From Gammaproteobacteria bacterium (GTDB lineage Bacteria > Pseudomonadota > Gammaproteobacteria > Burkholderiales > Rhodocyclaceae), in assembly GCA_029289265.1 (NCBI GenBank), contig JARFTX010000019.1:1-57734 (forward strand): DNA of 57,734 nt, in the 5' to 3' direction. The notes under the pieces are model-generated. The model was given only the letters and a program-made list of their open reading frames with translations, did not search any database and was not told the DNA's origin. Shown here piece after piece: positions 1 through 8,400 of the stretch (positions are counted from its first letter, which is position 1; every line of letters starts with the position of its first letter). The position numbers and the translations under genes were made by a program.

Positions 1-604
1 TCTTGGCCCAGCGGTGCTTCTCGGTCCAGTCGCGGAAGGACAGCGAGAACAGCACGTAGGCGGTCACCAGGCCGCCGATACCGAGCGAGATCGGCGTGTT
101 GTAGGCGCGGCCGCCGACGCTGATCTCGCCGCTGATGGCGGCGATGCCGGCGCCGAGCAGGATGCCGGCCTTGATCGAGTTGGGGATGTTGTCGACCAGC
201 TTCGAGCCCAGGCGCGTGACGGCCATGAACAGGAAGATGAAGGTCACCATGAGCTGCAGCGCGACCAGCGCGCGGATCGCGTCCGGGCCGGGTTCGAACT
301 GCCCGACGAAGAGCAGCACGACCGGAATCGCCGGCGTGATCCAGCCCGGCACGAAGGGTACGCCGAGCAGGTTGGGCAGCAGGAAGCCGATGCCGCAGAC
401 GACGACATAGGCGAGCGCGACGTCGTAGGGCAGGCCCAGGTACTTCTGCAGCAGCGGGATCATGCCCATCGCCACGACGAACATCACCAACGCCTGGATG
501 GTCTCGGCAAGTTCCCAGCGATAGTGGATGAAGGGCAGGCGGACCTTGAAGGGACCGGCCGGCCAGTAGGGGTGTTCTTCACCGTGTTTGCGTTTCAGGA
601 GCAC
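1..604 (-). CDS. Membrane permease, SulP/NCS2/BenE-like fold (3' end outside window)
   Basis: Only the first about 201 residues are in the window; the gene runs off the left edge. I chose the GTG at 602-604 because a GAGGAAGG ribosome site lies just upstream. After a polar N-terminus (LLKRKHGEEHPYWPAGPF) come several hydrophobic segments, for example LAETIQALVMFVVAMGMI, and the stretches VPGWITPAIPVVLLF and IPNSIKAGILLGAGI. The Pro-rich ITPAIP segment and the P-x-SIKAGILLGAG signature resemble uracil/xanthine, benzoate and sulfate permeases of the 14-helix APC-related fold. The substrate cannot be read from this fragment. It lies downstream of an acyl-CoA synthetase on the same strand, so an organic acid is possible, but that is only inference. 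Confidence 0.7.
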   Translation of the reverse strand, partial: MLLKRKHGEEHPYWPAGPFKVRLPFIHYRWELAETIQALVMFVVAMGMIPLLQKYLGLPYDVALAYVVVCGIGFLLPNLLGVPFVPGWITPAIPVVLLFVGQFEPGPDAIRALVALQLMVTFIFLFMAVTRLGSKLVDNIPNSIKAGILLGAGIAAISGEISVGGRAYNTPISLGIGGLVTAYVLFSLSFRDWTEKHRWAK

Positions 605-705
605 TCTGGTTTCCTTCCTCTGCTTCGTGGTTGATGTAATCCGCGATCGCCTGCCCGTTCGGGCTGGCGCGCCCGGTTCTTGCCCGCCGGGCGCGAGCCG
701 GCCCG

Positions 706-730
706 GGAACCCCGCGCAGGGCGGGGTTCC
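706..730 (-). terminator. Perfect 10-bp hairpin after the acyl-CoA synthetase gene
   Basis: Arms at 706-715 and 721-730 are perfectly complementary around a 5-nt loop, 35 bases past the synthetase stop. No T-run follows on either strand, so it may be a Rho-assisted terminator or an RNA-stabilising structure, not a classical intrinsic terminator. Confidence 0.45.
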
Positions 731-764
731 GGATCGGTCGGCAGGCGGATGACGCTGCGTTGCT

Positions 765-2405
765 TCAGCCGATGGCCGAAGCGGACTTGGCCTGTTCGCG
801 CAGCACGAACTTCTGGATCTTGCCGGTCGAGGTCTTGGGCAAGACGGTGAACTCGACGAACTTGGGCACCTTGTAGCGCGCCATGTGGGCGCGGCAGTGC
901 TCGATGATGTCCTCGGCCGTGACCGTCGCGCCTTCCTTCACCTCGATGTAGGCGGCCGGCACTTCGCCCCACTTCTCGTCCGGGCGGGCGACCACCGCCG
1001 CCGCCATCACGGCCGGGTGACGGTAGAGCACGTCCTCGACTTCGAGCGAGGAGATGTTCTCGCCGCCGGAGATGATCACGTCCTTGGAGCGGTCCTTGAT
1101 CTTGACGTAGCCGTCGGGGTGCAGCACGGCGAGGTCGCCGGTGTGGAACCAGCCGCCGGCGAAGGCCTCGCGGGTCGCCTTCTCGTTCTTCAGGTAGCCC
1201 TTCATCACGAGGTTGCCGCGGAACATCACCTCGCCCATGGTCTCGCCGTCGGCGGGTACCTGGGTCATCGTCTCGGGGTCGAGCACGGTGATCGCGTCCT
1301 GCATGTGGTAGCGCACGCCCTGGCGGCCGTTGCGCTCGGCGCGGCGGTCGATCGGCAGGTCGTCCCACTCGGGATGCTTGGCGCACACCGACGCCGGCCC
1401 GTAGGTCTCGGTGAGGCCATAGACGTGGGTGATGTCGAAGCCGATGCGCTCCATGCCCTCGATGATCGCGGCCGGGGGCGCGGCGCCGGCGACGAGGCCG
1501 GAGACCTTGTGGGTGATGCCGGCACGCATGCCCTCGGGGGCGTTGATCAGCATGCCGTGCACGATGGGCGCGCCGCAGAAGTGGGTGACCTTGTGGGTGC
1601 GGATCTGCTCGAAGATCAGCGCGACGTCGACCTTGCGCAGGCAGACGTTCACGCCGGCGTTGGCCGCCATGGTCCAGGGAAAGCACCAGCCGTTGCAGTG
1701 GAACATCGGCAGCGTCCAGAGATAGACGGCGTGCTGCGGCATGCCCCAGCTGATGATGTTCGATGCGGCGTTCAGATAGGCGCCGCGGTGGTGGTAGACG
1801 ACGCCCTTGGGGTTGCCGGTGGTACCCGAGGTGTAGTTGAGGGAGATCGCTTCCCACTCGTCGGAGGGCAACTTCCACGCGTAATCCGGGTTGCCGCCGG
1901 CGAGGAAGTCCTCGTACTCGATCTCGCCGAGCCGGTCGGTGCCGGGATACTCGGGGTCCAGCGCGTCGATGACGAGCGGCTTCGGGCCGGTCATCCGGTC
2001 GAGCGCAGCCTTCACGGTCGGCGCGAACTCGGGATCGGTGATCAGCACCTTGGCTTCGCCGTGTTCGAGCATGAAGGCGATCGCTTCGGCATCGAGGCGG
2101 GTGTTGAGCGTGTTGAGCACGGCGCCGACCATCGGGACGCCGAAGTGCGCCTCGAACATCGCCGGCACGTTGGGCAGCATCACGGCGACGGTGTCGCCAC
2201 GGCCTATGCCCTGGGCCGCGAGCGCGCTTGCGAGCCGGCGGCAGCGCTCGTAGGTTTCACCCCAGGTGAGGCGGCGCGTGCCGTGCACGACCGCAAGGCG
2301 GTTCGGATAGATCTGTGCCGTGCGTTCGATGAAGCTCAGCGGCGAAAGCGGCGTATAGTTCGCCGCGTTCTTGTCCAGTCCCTGATCGTATGGCGTAGTG
2401 GCCAT
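765..2405 (-). CDS. AMP-forming acyl-CoA synthetase (DmdB/medium-long chain type)
   Basis: 546 residues, the normal length for an ANL-superfamily ligase that activates a carboxylic acid with ATP and CoA in the cytoplasm. The phosphate-binding loop YTSGTTGNPKG lies near residue 190. The hinge region ISGGENISSLEVEDVLY and the C-terminal PKTSTGKIQK carrying the catalytic lysine (about residue 527) are all intact. The ATG at 2405 follows a GAGGAGGG ribosome site. Sequence features resemble the group annotated as 3-methylmercaptopropionyl-CoA or fatty-acyl-CoA ligases; which acid it uses is not visible. It is transcribed divergently from a histidine kinase gene, with 197 bp between them. Confidence 0.9.
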   Translation of the reverse strand: MATTPYDQGLDKNAANYTPLSPLSFIERTAQIYPNRLAVVHGTRRLTWGETYERCRRLASALAAQGIGRGDTVAVMLPNVPAMFEAHFGVPMVGAVLNTLNTRLDAEAIAFMLEHGEAKVLITDPEFAPTVKAALDRMTGPKPLVIDALDPEYPGTDRLGEIEYEDFLAGGNPDYAWKLPSDEWEAISLNYTSGTTGNPKGVVYHHRGAYLNAASNIISWGMPQHAVYLWTLPMFHCNGWCFPWTMAANAGVNVCLRKVDVALIFEQIRTHKVTHFCGAPIVHGMLINAPEGMRAGITHKVSGLVAGAAPPAAIIEGMERIGFDITHVYGLTETYGPASVCAKHPEWDDLPIDRRAERNGRQGVRYHMQDAITVLDPETMTQVPADGETMGEVMFRGNLVMKGYLKNEKATREAFAGGWFHTGDLAVLHPDGYVKIKDRSKDVIISGGENISSLEVEDVLYRHPAVMAAAVVARPDEKWGEVPAAYIEVKEGATVTAEDIIEHCRAHMARYKVPKFVEFTVLPKTSTGKIQKFVLREQAKSASAIG

Positions 2406-2602
2406 TTAAGCCCTCCTCGTCGCTCGAGTTTTCCTGCCGTTCTGCCTGCCGGCGATTCGAACCAGCCGTTTCGCATGTCCGGTGTTCAGCCCCGGAACGA
2501 TGGCAGACAACTTTGTCGAAAATTGCGCCAGAATGTACGCAATCGTATCAACCCTGTCACAGTCCGCGCCGGAGCGCATGGCGCCGGCGGCGATAACCTC
2601 TA

Positions 2603-4702
2603 ATGATGCCTGTTTCTAGCGAGCAACTCACCCGTTGTGGATGCGGTCCGTCCGCCGAGGAGGTCAGCGACCGTCTCTACCGCGACATGATGACCCGGGC
2701 GCTGGACAGCTTCGAGCAGGGGGTCACGGTGTTCGATGCCGGGCTGCGGCTGATCGCATGGAACCGGAGCTTTGTCGACCTGCTGGAGTTTCCGCCGGAC
2801 CTGTTGCGTGCGGGCACGCCCTACGAGGCTTTCGTCCGTTACAACTTCGAGCACGGGGAGTACCAGGGCGGGGACCGCGAATCCCAGGTGGCCGAGCGCA
2901 TGGCGAGCGCGCGCAGCTTCCGTCCGCATTACACCCGCTGGCTGCGGCCCAACGGGCGCGTGCTGGAGCTGCGCGGACAGCCCCTGCCGGACAACGCCGG
3001 CTTCGTCACCTTCTACGCCGACATCACCGACCAGCAGCAGCGCCAGGACGCGGTCGAGCGCCACAAGGCCGAGCTCGAGGCCCACATCCAGCACCGCACG
3101 GCCGAACTCACCGCGGCCAACGCCGAGCTGACCGCCGCGGTCGAGACCAACCGCCAGATCACCGCGGCGCTGCGCCACAGCGAGGCGCGGCTGCGCCAGA
3201 TCACCGACACGATTCCTGCCCACATTGCCTACTTCGACAACACCTGGACCTATCGCTACGCCAACCGGCGCTATGCGGAGTGGTTCGGCTGGACCAGCGC
3301 GACCATCGTCAATCAGCCGATCCCGACCGTGCTGCCGCCGTCGTTCTTCGCCCAGGTCGCCGAGCACGTGCGGCGGGCGCTGACCGGCGAGGAGGTGACC
3401 TACGAGTATGCGATCACCGGCGCCGACGGCATCGAGCGCCATGCGCGCAGCACCCTGGTGCCCGACGTCGACGCCGACGGCGAGGTGCTGGGCTGCTTCG
3501 TGCACGCGCTCGACATCACCGAGCAGCGCCGTACCCAGATGGCGCTCGGCCAGGCGCAGAAAATGGAGGCGATCGGCCAGCTCACAGGCGGGCTCGCGCA
3601 CGACTTCAACAACATGCTGACGGTGGTGACCGGCAACCTGACCGAACTGCGCGACGCTCGCCCGAACGATGCCCTGGTCGCCGATTTCGTCGACCCGGCC
3701 CTGCAGGCGGCGCAGCGCAGCGCCGCGCTGATCAAGCGCCTGCTTGCCTTCGCCCGCCAGCAGCCGTTGTCGCCGCAGCCGGTCGATGTCGGCGCGCTGA
3801 TCCTCGATCTCGCCCGCCTGGTGCGCCGTTCGGTGCCGGAGAGCATCGTGATCGGCAGCACCATCGGCGACCCGCAGGCGATCGCACGGGTCGACCCGCA
3901 TCAGCTCGAGAGCGCAATTCTCAATCTGGTGCTCAATGCCCGCGACGCGATGCCCAACGGCGGACGGCTCGACATCGAGTCGCGCTTCGTCGAGCTGTCC
4001 GACTCGGAGGCCTCCGACCTCGAGCTCGCACCCGGGCGCTACGTGCAGATCAGCGTCAGCGACAACGGTGAGGGTATGGACGGCGGCACGCTCGCGCGCG
4101 TGTTCGAGCCCTTCTTCACCACCAAGAAGTCCACCCACGGCAGCGGCCTCGGCATGGCGATGGTGTACGGCTTCATCAAGCAGTCGGGCGGCGGCGTGCG
4201 CATCCGCAGCCGCCAGGCCTGCGGCACGCGCGTCGCGCTGGTGCTGCCTTGCGCCCAGGACGCGCGTCCGGCCTCGGTCGTGGTCGGCGCAGGCGGCGCC
4301 GATCCGGCCCGCTGGCTCAAGGACAAGGTCGTGCTGCTGGTCGAGGACGCGCCGGACGTGCGCAAGGTCGTGCGCAAGCAGCTCGGTGCGCTCGGCTGTC
4401 TGGTGCTCGAGGCCGAAAACGGCCAGGAGGCGGCCGATCTGGTCGAGACGGTGGCCTCGATCGCGCTGGTCGTCTCCGACGTCGTGATGCAGGGCAGCAT
4501 GGACGGACGAGCGCTCGCGCGCTTCATTCACCGTTTCCGCCCCGAACTGCCGGTCATCCTGATGAGCGGTTACACCGAGGCGGCCGACTCGATCAACGAC
4601 GACCTGGCGCTACCGATCCTGGCGAAGCCCTTCACGCGCGAAGCGCTATACCTGGCGCTCAGCCGAGTCGCGCCCGGCACAGCCACTGAAAGCCATGACT
4701 GA
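2603..4702 (+). CDS. Hybrid sensor histidine kinase, PAS-PAS-HisKA-HATPase-REC
   Basis: 699 residues with no membrane segment, so a cytoplasmic sensor. In order: a PAS domain with an LDSFEQGVTVFD start (about 30-145), a coiled coil (about 150-200), a second PAS (about 205-315), the dimerisation box with LAHDFNN (phosphoacceptor His333), an ATPase domain with the N box VLNARDAMPNGG and G boxes, and a C-terminal receiver (LLVEDAPD, Asp626, Lys in LAKPF). Two ATGs are adjacent at 2603 and 2606 and no strong ribosome site precedes them. The stop overlaps the next response-regulator gene by 8 bp, so they are almost certainly one signalling pair. The ligand of the PAS domains is unknown. Confidence 0.92.
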   Translation: MMPVSSEQLTRCGCGPSAEEVSDRLYRDMMTRALDSFEQGVTVFDAGLRLIAWNRSFVDLLEFPPDLLRAGTPYEAFVRYNFEHGEYQGGDRESQVAERMASARSFRPHYTRWLRPNGRVLELRGQPLPDNAGFVTFYADITDQQQRQDAVERHKAELEAHIQHRTAELTAANAELTAAVETNRQITAALRHSEARLRQITDTIPAHIAYFDNTWTYRYANRRYAEWFGWTSATIVNQPIPTVLPPSFFAQVAEHVRRALTGEEVTYEYAITGADGIERHARSTLVPDVDADGEVLGCFVHALDITEQRRTQMALGQAQKMEAIGQLTGGLAHDFNNMLTVVTGNLTELRDARPNDALVADFVDPALQAAQRSAALIKRLLAFARQQPLSPQPVDVGALILDLARLVRRSVPESIVIGSTIGDPQAIARVDPHQLESAILNLVLNARDAMPNGGRLDIESRFVELSDSEASDLELAPGRYVQISVSDNGEGMDGGTLARVFEPFFTTKKSTHGSGLGMAMVYGFIKQSGGGVRIRSRQACGTRVALVLPCAQDARPASVVVGAGGADPARWLKDKVVLLVEDAPDVRKVVRKQLGALGCLVLEAENGQEAADLVETVASIALVVSDVVMQGSMDGRALARFIHRFRPELPVILMSGYTEAADSINDDLALPILAKPFTREALYLALSRVAPGTATESHD

Positions 4703-5414
4703 CCCCATCGCCCGAGAGCTGATTTACGTCGTCGAGGACGAGCCTGGCGTGGCGCGCCTCATTACTGGGGCGCTCGAGAGCTACGGCTACCGCACCGAGC
4801 TATATGGTTCGGGCGCGGCCGTGCTCGAGCGCTTGCGCGTCGCGCCGCCCAATCTCTGCATCGTCGATCTGGGCCTGCCGGATATGGACGGCCTCGATCT
4901 CGTCAAGCGCATCCACGCGCGTCACGCCTTCGGCCTGCTGGTGCTCACGGGGCGGGGCGACACGCACGATCGCGTGATGGGGCTCGAGCTGGGCGCCGAC
5001 GACTACATGGTCAAGCCGTTCGAGCGGCGCGAGTTGATCGCGCGCGTGCGCAGCATCCTGCGCCGCTACCTGCCGCAGCTGCGGCCACAGGCGGGGACCG
5101 AGCCGCGGGTGGCGGAGTTTGCGGGCTGGCGCTTCGAGTTGGGCACTCACGAGTTGATCGCCTCGGACGGGCGCAGCGAGACGCTGAGCGTCGCCGAGGC
5201 GACGCTTCTGCGCAACATGCTCGAGCGGCCGAACCAGATCCTCACGCGTGAGCAATTGCTCGAAGGGCGCGGGCTGGAGGCGCTCGACCGGAGCATCGAC
5301 CTGCGCGTGTCGCGCTTGCGCAAGCGCCTCGAGGACAACCCGCAGCACGCCCGGCTGATCAAGACCGTCTACGGCGCCGGCTATATGTTTTGCGCCGATG
5401 TGCGCTGGCAGTGA
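4695..5414 (+). CDS. OmpR/PhoB-type response regulator
   Basis: 239 residues. The receiver domain (1-120) has the acidic pair in VVEDEPG, phosphoacceptor Asp58 in IVDLGLPDMDG and the conserved lysine in YMVKPFE. The C-terminal winged helix (about 140-235) ends with RVSRLRKRLEDNP and VYGAGYMF, as in OmpR-family DNA-binding proteins. Its start lies inside the 3' end of the upstream hybrid kinase gene, which implies translational coupling and a phosphorelay from that kinase. It is therefore a transcription factor; targets are not evident, although the EAL-HDOD gene 126 bp downstream is a candidate. Confidence 0.92.
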   Translation: MTDPIARELIYVVEDEPGVARLITGALESYGYRTELYGSGAAVLERLRVAPPNLCIVDLGLPDMDGLDLVKRIHARHAFGLLVLTGRGDTHDRVMGLELGADDYMVKPFERRELIARVRSILRRYLPQLRPQAGTEPRVAEFAGWRFELGTHELIASDGRSETLSVAEATLLRNMLERPNQILTREQLLEGRGLEALDRSIDLRVSRLRKRLEDNPQHARLIKTVYGAGYMFCADVRWQ

Positions 5415-5540
5415 CGGATTGCGCGTGGCGGCGTGTCTTGCCGCACGCAGGGGCCGGAGTGATCCGTTATCATCATTGAGGAGCCGGCCTGGGACGTCCA
5501 GCGCCGAGCGAGCGTTTCAACCCACGAGCGAGCGAGCCAC

Positions 5541-6761
5541 TTGGCCGTAGAGGATATCTTCCTGGGCCGCCAGCCCATTCTCGACCGCAGGCAGCGGTTG
5601 GTGGCCTACGAGCTGCTGTTCCGCTCCGGGCATGACAACGTCAGCAACGTCACCGACGATCTGCACGCGACCGCCAGCGTGATCACGCACGCCTTCGGCG
5701 AGTTCGGCGTGCAGTCGGTGCTCGGCCCCCACCTGGGTTTCATCAACGTCAGCGCCGAGATGCTGCACAGCGACCTGATCGAGGTCCTGCCCAAGGATCA
5801 GGTGGTGCTGGAGCTGCTCGAAACCGTCCAGGTCACAGAGGCGCTGATCATTCGCTGCCGAGAGCTGAAGTCCGAAGGTTTTCGTCTCGCGCTCGACGAC
5901 TTCGTCTTCGACGAATCCCTCGTGCCGCTGCTGCAGATCGCCGACATCGTCAAGATCGACCTCCATCTGCATGCCCGCGAGGATCTGCCGGGCATCGTTC
6001 GCCAGCTCAAGCGCTGGCCCGTGAAGCTGCTCGCCGAGAAGGTCGATCGGGCCGAACAGGCGGCCTATTGCCGCGAGTTAGGTTTCGAGTTGTTCCAGGG
6101 CTACTTCTTCGCCCGTCCGGCCGTACTCAGCTCTCGCCGCCCGGACGCCGCGGCATTGCACGTGCTGAAGATTCTCGACCTGGTCCTGCGCGATGCCGAG
6201 ACGGAGCAGATCGAGGAGGCCTTGAAGCACGACCCGGCCCTCACCTACAACCTGATGCGCCTGGTCAATTCCGTGGCCGCCGGCATGCGCGAGAAGATCG
6301 GCTCGGTCGCCCGTGCCGTCGTGGTGCTGGGGCGGCGCCAGCTGCAGCGCTGGCTGCAGTTGCTGCTGTTCACGACCCAGCCCGATGCCGAGTTCCCCAG
6401 CCCGCTGCTGCAGATGGCGGCGGGGCGGGCGAAGCTGATGGAGAGCCTGGCGCTGCGCGAGCACGACGATCGCAACGTCGCCGAGGCGGCCTTCATGACC
6501 GGCATCGTGTCGCTGCTCGACGTCCTGCTCGGCATCCCGATCGAGGACGTCGTCGCTCGCCTGAATCTGGACGACGGCGTGGTCGCCGCATTGCTTCGGC
6601 AGGAAGGCGAGCTCGGTCGCCTGCTCGAACTCGCCCGCTGCGTCGAGGAGGCCGACCGGGACCAGGCGGCCCGACTGCTTGCCAACTTCGGCCGTATCGA
6701 GGTCAAGGACCTGACCGAGGCCGAGTTGGCCGCGCTTGCATGGGTGAACGAGATCGCCTGA
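5541..6761 (+). CDS. EAL-HDOD signalling protein (YuxH type)
   Basis: 406 residues, TTG start (the protein reads VEDIFLGRQPILDR from residue 3). An EAL-type c-di-GMP phosphodiesterase domain (about 7-200) is joined to an HDOD domain (about 205-400). The EAL signature itself reads YELLFR with Glu24 kept, and other metal or substrate positions look retained: Asn in FINVS, LELLE, ALDDF, the lysine in KIDLH and the Glu in LAEKVD. Activity therefore cannot be decided by eye; many YuxH-type proteins are c-di-GMP binders and not enzymes. The gene follows the two-component pair on the same strand, which suggests a link to the same response. Confidence 0.88.
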   Translation: MAVEDIFLGRQPILDRRQRLVAYELLFRSGHDNVSNVTDDLHATASVITHAFGEFGVQSVLGPHLGFINVSAEMLHSDLIEVLPKDQVVLELLETVQVTEALIIRCRELKSEGFRLALDDFVFDESLVPLLQIADIVKIDLHLHAREDLPGIVRQLKRWPVKLLAEKVDRAEQAAYCRELGFELFQGYFFARPAVLSSRRPDAAALHVLKILDLVLRDAETEQIEEALKHDPALTYNLMRLVNSVAAGMREKIGSVARAVVVLGRRQLQRWLQLLLFTTQPDAEFPSPLLQMAAGRAKLMESLALREHDDRNVAEAAFMTGIVSLLDVLLGIPIEDVVARLNLDDGVVAALLRQEGELGRLLELARCVEEADRDQAARLLANFGRIEVKDLTEAELAALAWVNEIA

Positions 6762-6879
6762 ATGGGGCTGCGCGACCGTGTGCTCCGGCGCAAACCTTGC
6801 CGCAGATCAATACTGCACCGCGGCAGTGGGTGTTAAATGAAATTGCAATATCGCAGGCCAATCGAAAGGAGCAGCGAAC

Positions 6880-7143
6880 ATGCTCACGATCGAGGATTGC
6901 ATCGAGCTGTCCGAGCTCACCGAGGACGAAATTCTCGCCATTGCCGAGCACGAGCACATTCCCGAAATGGTGGCGATCGAGATGGGCGCCTACCTCGTGC
7001 ATACTCCGGACGGCGAGCGCCGCATCAAGCGGATGATCGTCGAGGATCTCCAGGCTGCGAGAGACCGGGGCGACCGGCATCACGTGGCATTGCTGAAGAT
7101 GGTGTTGCGACACTTCCTCGAGCAGCACGGGTGCGTGAAGTAG
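6880..7143 (+). CDS. Conserved-looking 87-residue orphan protein
   Basis: A small acidic, predicted alpha-helical protein starting MLTIEDCIELSELTEDEI. The ATG follows a strong AAAGGAG ribosome site, which supports it as real. It has no membrane segment or signal peptide. The repeated EDEI/EHEHIPE stretch and a C-terminal helix with HHVALLKMVLRHFLEQHG suggest a compact helical bundle. I do not recognise a named family. It lies 118 bp after the EAL-HDOD gene and 108 bp before sbcD, so it may be its own unit or the tail of the signalling block. Confidence 0.75.
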   Translation: MLTIEDCIELSELTEDEILAIAEHEHIPEMVAIEMGAYLVHTPDGERRIKRMIVEDLQAARDRGDRHHVALLKMVLRHFLEQHGCVK

Positions 7144-7251
7144 ATCCGGATGCGCCCGTCGGCATGTGCCGCGCCGCGAGCGCCAGGCCCGCGGTGCGGG
7201 CGTGTGCTTCGCCTCCCATGACAGGTTGAACATCGACGCGGAGCCTTTACC

Positions 7252-8400
7252 TTGCGCTTCATACACACTGCCGACTGGCATCTCGGTCGGCTTTTTCATG
7301 GCCGCTCGCTCACTGAGGACCAGGCTTACGTGCTCGACCAGCTGGTCGCTCTGGTCGAGGATGCGCGCCCCGACGCGGTGCTGATCGCCGGCGACGTCTA
7401 CGACCGTGCCGTGCCGCCGCCCGAGGCGGTTTCGCTGCTGGACGAGACGCTGTCGCGCATCGTCCTGGGTGCCGGCGTGCCGGTCGTGATGATTGCCGGC
7501 AACCACGACAGCGCCGACCGGCTCGGATTCGGCGCGCGCCTGCTGGCCGGGCGCGGCCTCACCATCGCAGGCCCAGTCACCGCCGAGGTCGTGCGCGTGC
7601 CGTTCGAGGCGCGCGGCGTGCGCGCCGTCGTCCATGCGTTGCCCTACGCGGAGCCGGCCGCGGTGCGCGACGCGCTGGGTGCCGAGTTCCCGGACCACGA
7701 CGCGGCGCTCGCCGCGATGCTGGCAGCGGTCCGCGCGGCGCAACCGGCCGGAGCACGCTCGGTCGTGCTCGCCCACGCCTTCGTTGCGGGCGGCGAGGTG
7801 AGCGAGTCCGAGCGTCCGCTCTCGGTCGGCGGCAGCGGCGCCGTGTCGGCCGCACACTTTGCGGGCTTCGACTATGTCGCGCTGGGCCACCTGCACCGGC
7901 CGCAGCGGGTCGGCGCCGACCACGTCCAGTATGCCGGCTCGCTCCTCAAGTACTCGCTCTCCGAGGTCGGCCACGACAAGAGCGTGACGCTCGTCGAGCT
8001 GCCCGCCGCCGGGCCCGCGCGCGTCGAGCGCATTGCCCTCGCACCACGGCGCGACCTGCGGGCGATTCGGGGCGAGCTGGCGGCCCTGATCGCGGCCGGT
8101 GCCGCTGATCCGCGGACTGACGACTATGTCTTCGTCTCGCTCACCGACCGCGGTGCGCTCCTCGAGCCGATGGCCCGCTTGCGCGAGGTCTATCCCAACG
8201 CGCTGGGCTGCGAGCGCACGGTGCTGGCCGAAGGCGGCGAGGCGGGCGGGACGCGGCGCGCGCAGCGCGAGCTCGACACGCGCGAGCTCTTTGCCGATTT
8301 CTTCGCCGAGGTCACCGGCGAGCCGCCCGATGCTGCCGCGATGGCCGAGGTCGGCGCCGCGCTGGAGGCGCTCGCCCGCGCCGAGCGGGAGTCCGCATGA
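7252..8400 (+). CDS. sbcD: Exonuclease SbcD, nuclease subunit of SbcCD
   Basis: 382 residues, TTG start preceded by GGAG. This is the Mre11-like metallophosphoesterase of the SbcCD complex, which cuts hairpins and DNA ends. The dimetal motifs are in place: HTADWHLG (5-12), GDVYDR (about 48-53), GNHDSADR (about 84-91), then VLAHAF and GLGHLH-like ALGHLHRPQ. Length is typical (E. coli about 400). The stop overlaps the sbcC start by 4 bp (ATGA), the usual gene order for this pair. Confidence 0.95.
   Translation: MRFIHTADWHLGRLFHGRSLTEDQAYVLDQLVALVEDARPDAVLIAGDVYDRAVPPPEAVSLLDETLSRIVLGAGVPVVMIAGNHDSADRLGFGARLLAGRGLTIAGPVTAEVVRVPFEARGVRAVVHALPYAEPAAVRDALGAEFPDHDAALAAMLAAVRAAQPAGARSVVLAHAFVAGGEVSESERPLSVGGSGAVSAAHFAGFDYVALGHLHRPQRVGADHVQYAGSLLKYSLSEVGHDKSVTLVELPAAGPARVERIALAPRRDLRAIRGELAALIAAGAADPRTDDYVFVSLTDRGALLEPMARLREVYPNALGCERTVLAEGGEAGGTRRAQRELDTRELFADFFAEVTGEPPDAAAMAEVGAALEALARAERESA

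Noticed and set aside
885-2603. Long plus-strand open frame over the acyl-CoA synthetase gene
   Set aside because: Antisense shadow: composition rich in His, Gly and Ala with no domain, and the opposite strand encodes an intact enzyme. The same applies to frames at 8190-11516, 16872-18551, 37595-39976 and 49838-52705.
5445-5473. Promoter for the EAL-HDOD gene with TATCAT at 5468-5473
   Set aside because: The nearest -35-like TTGCCG is 24 bp away, too far for a sigma70 promoter.
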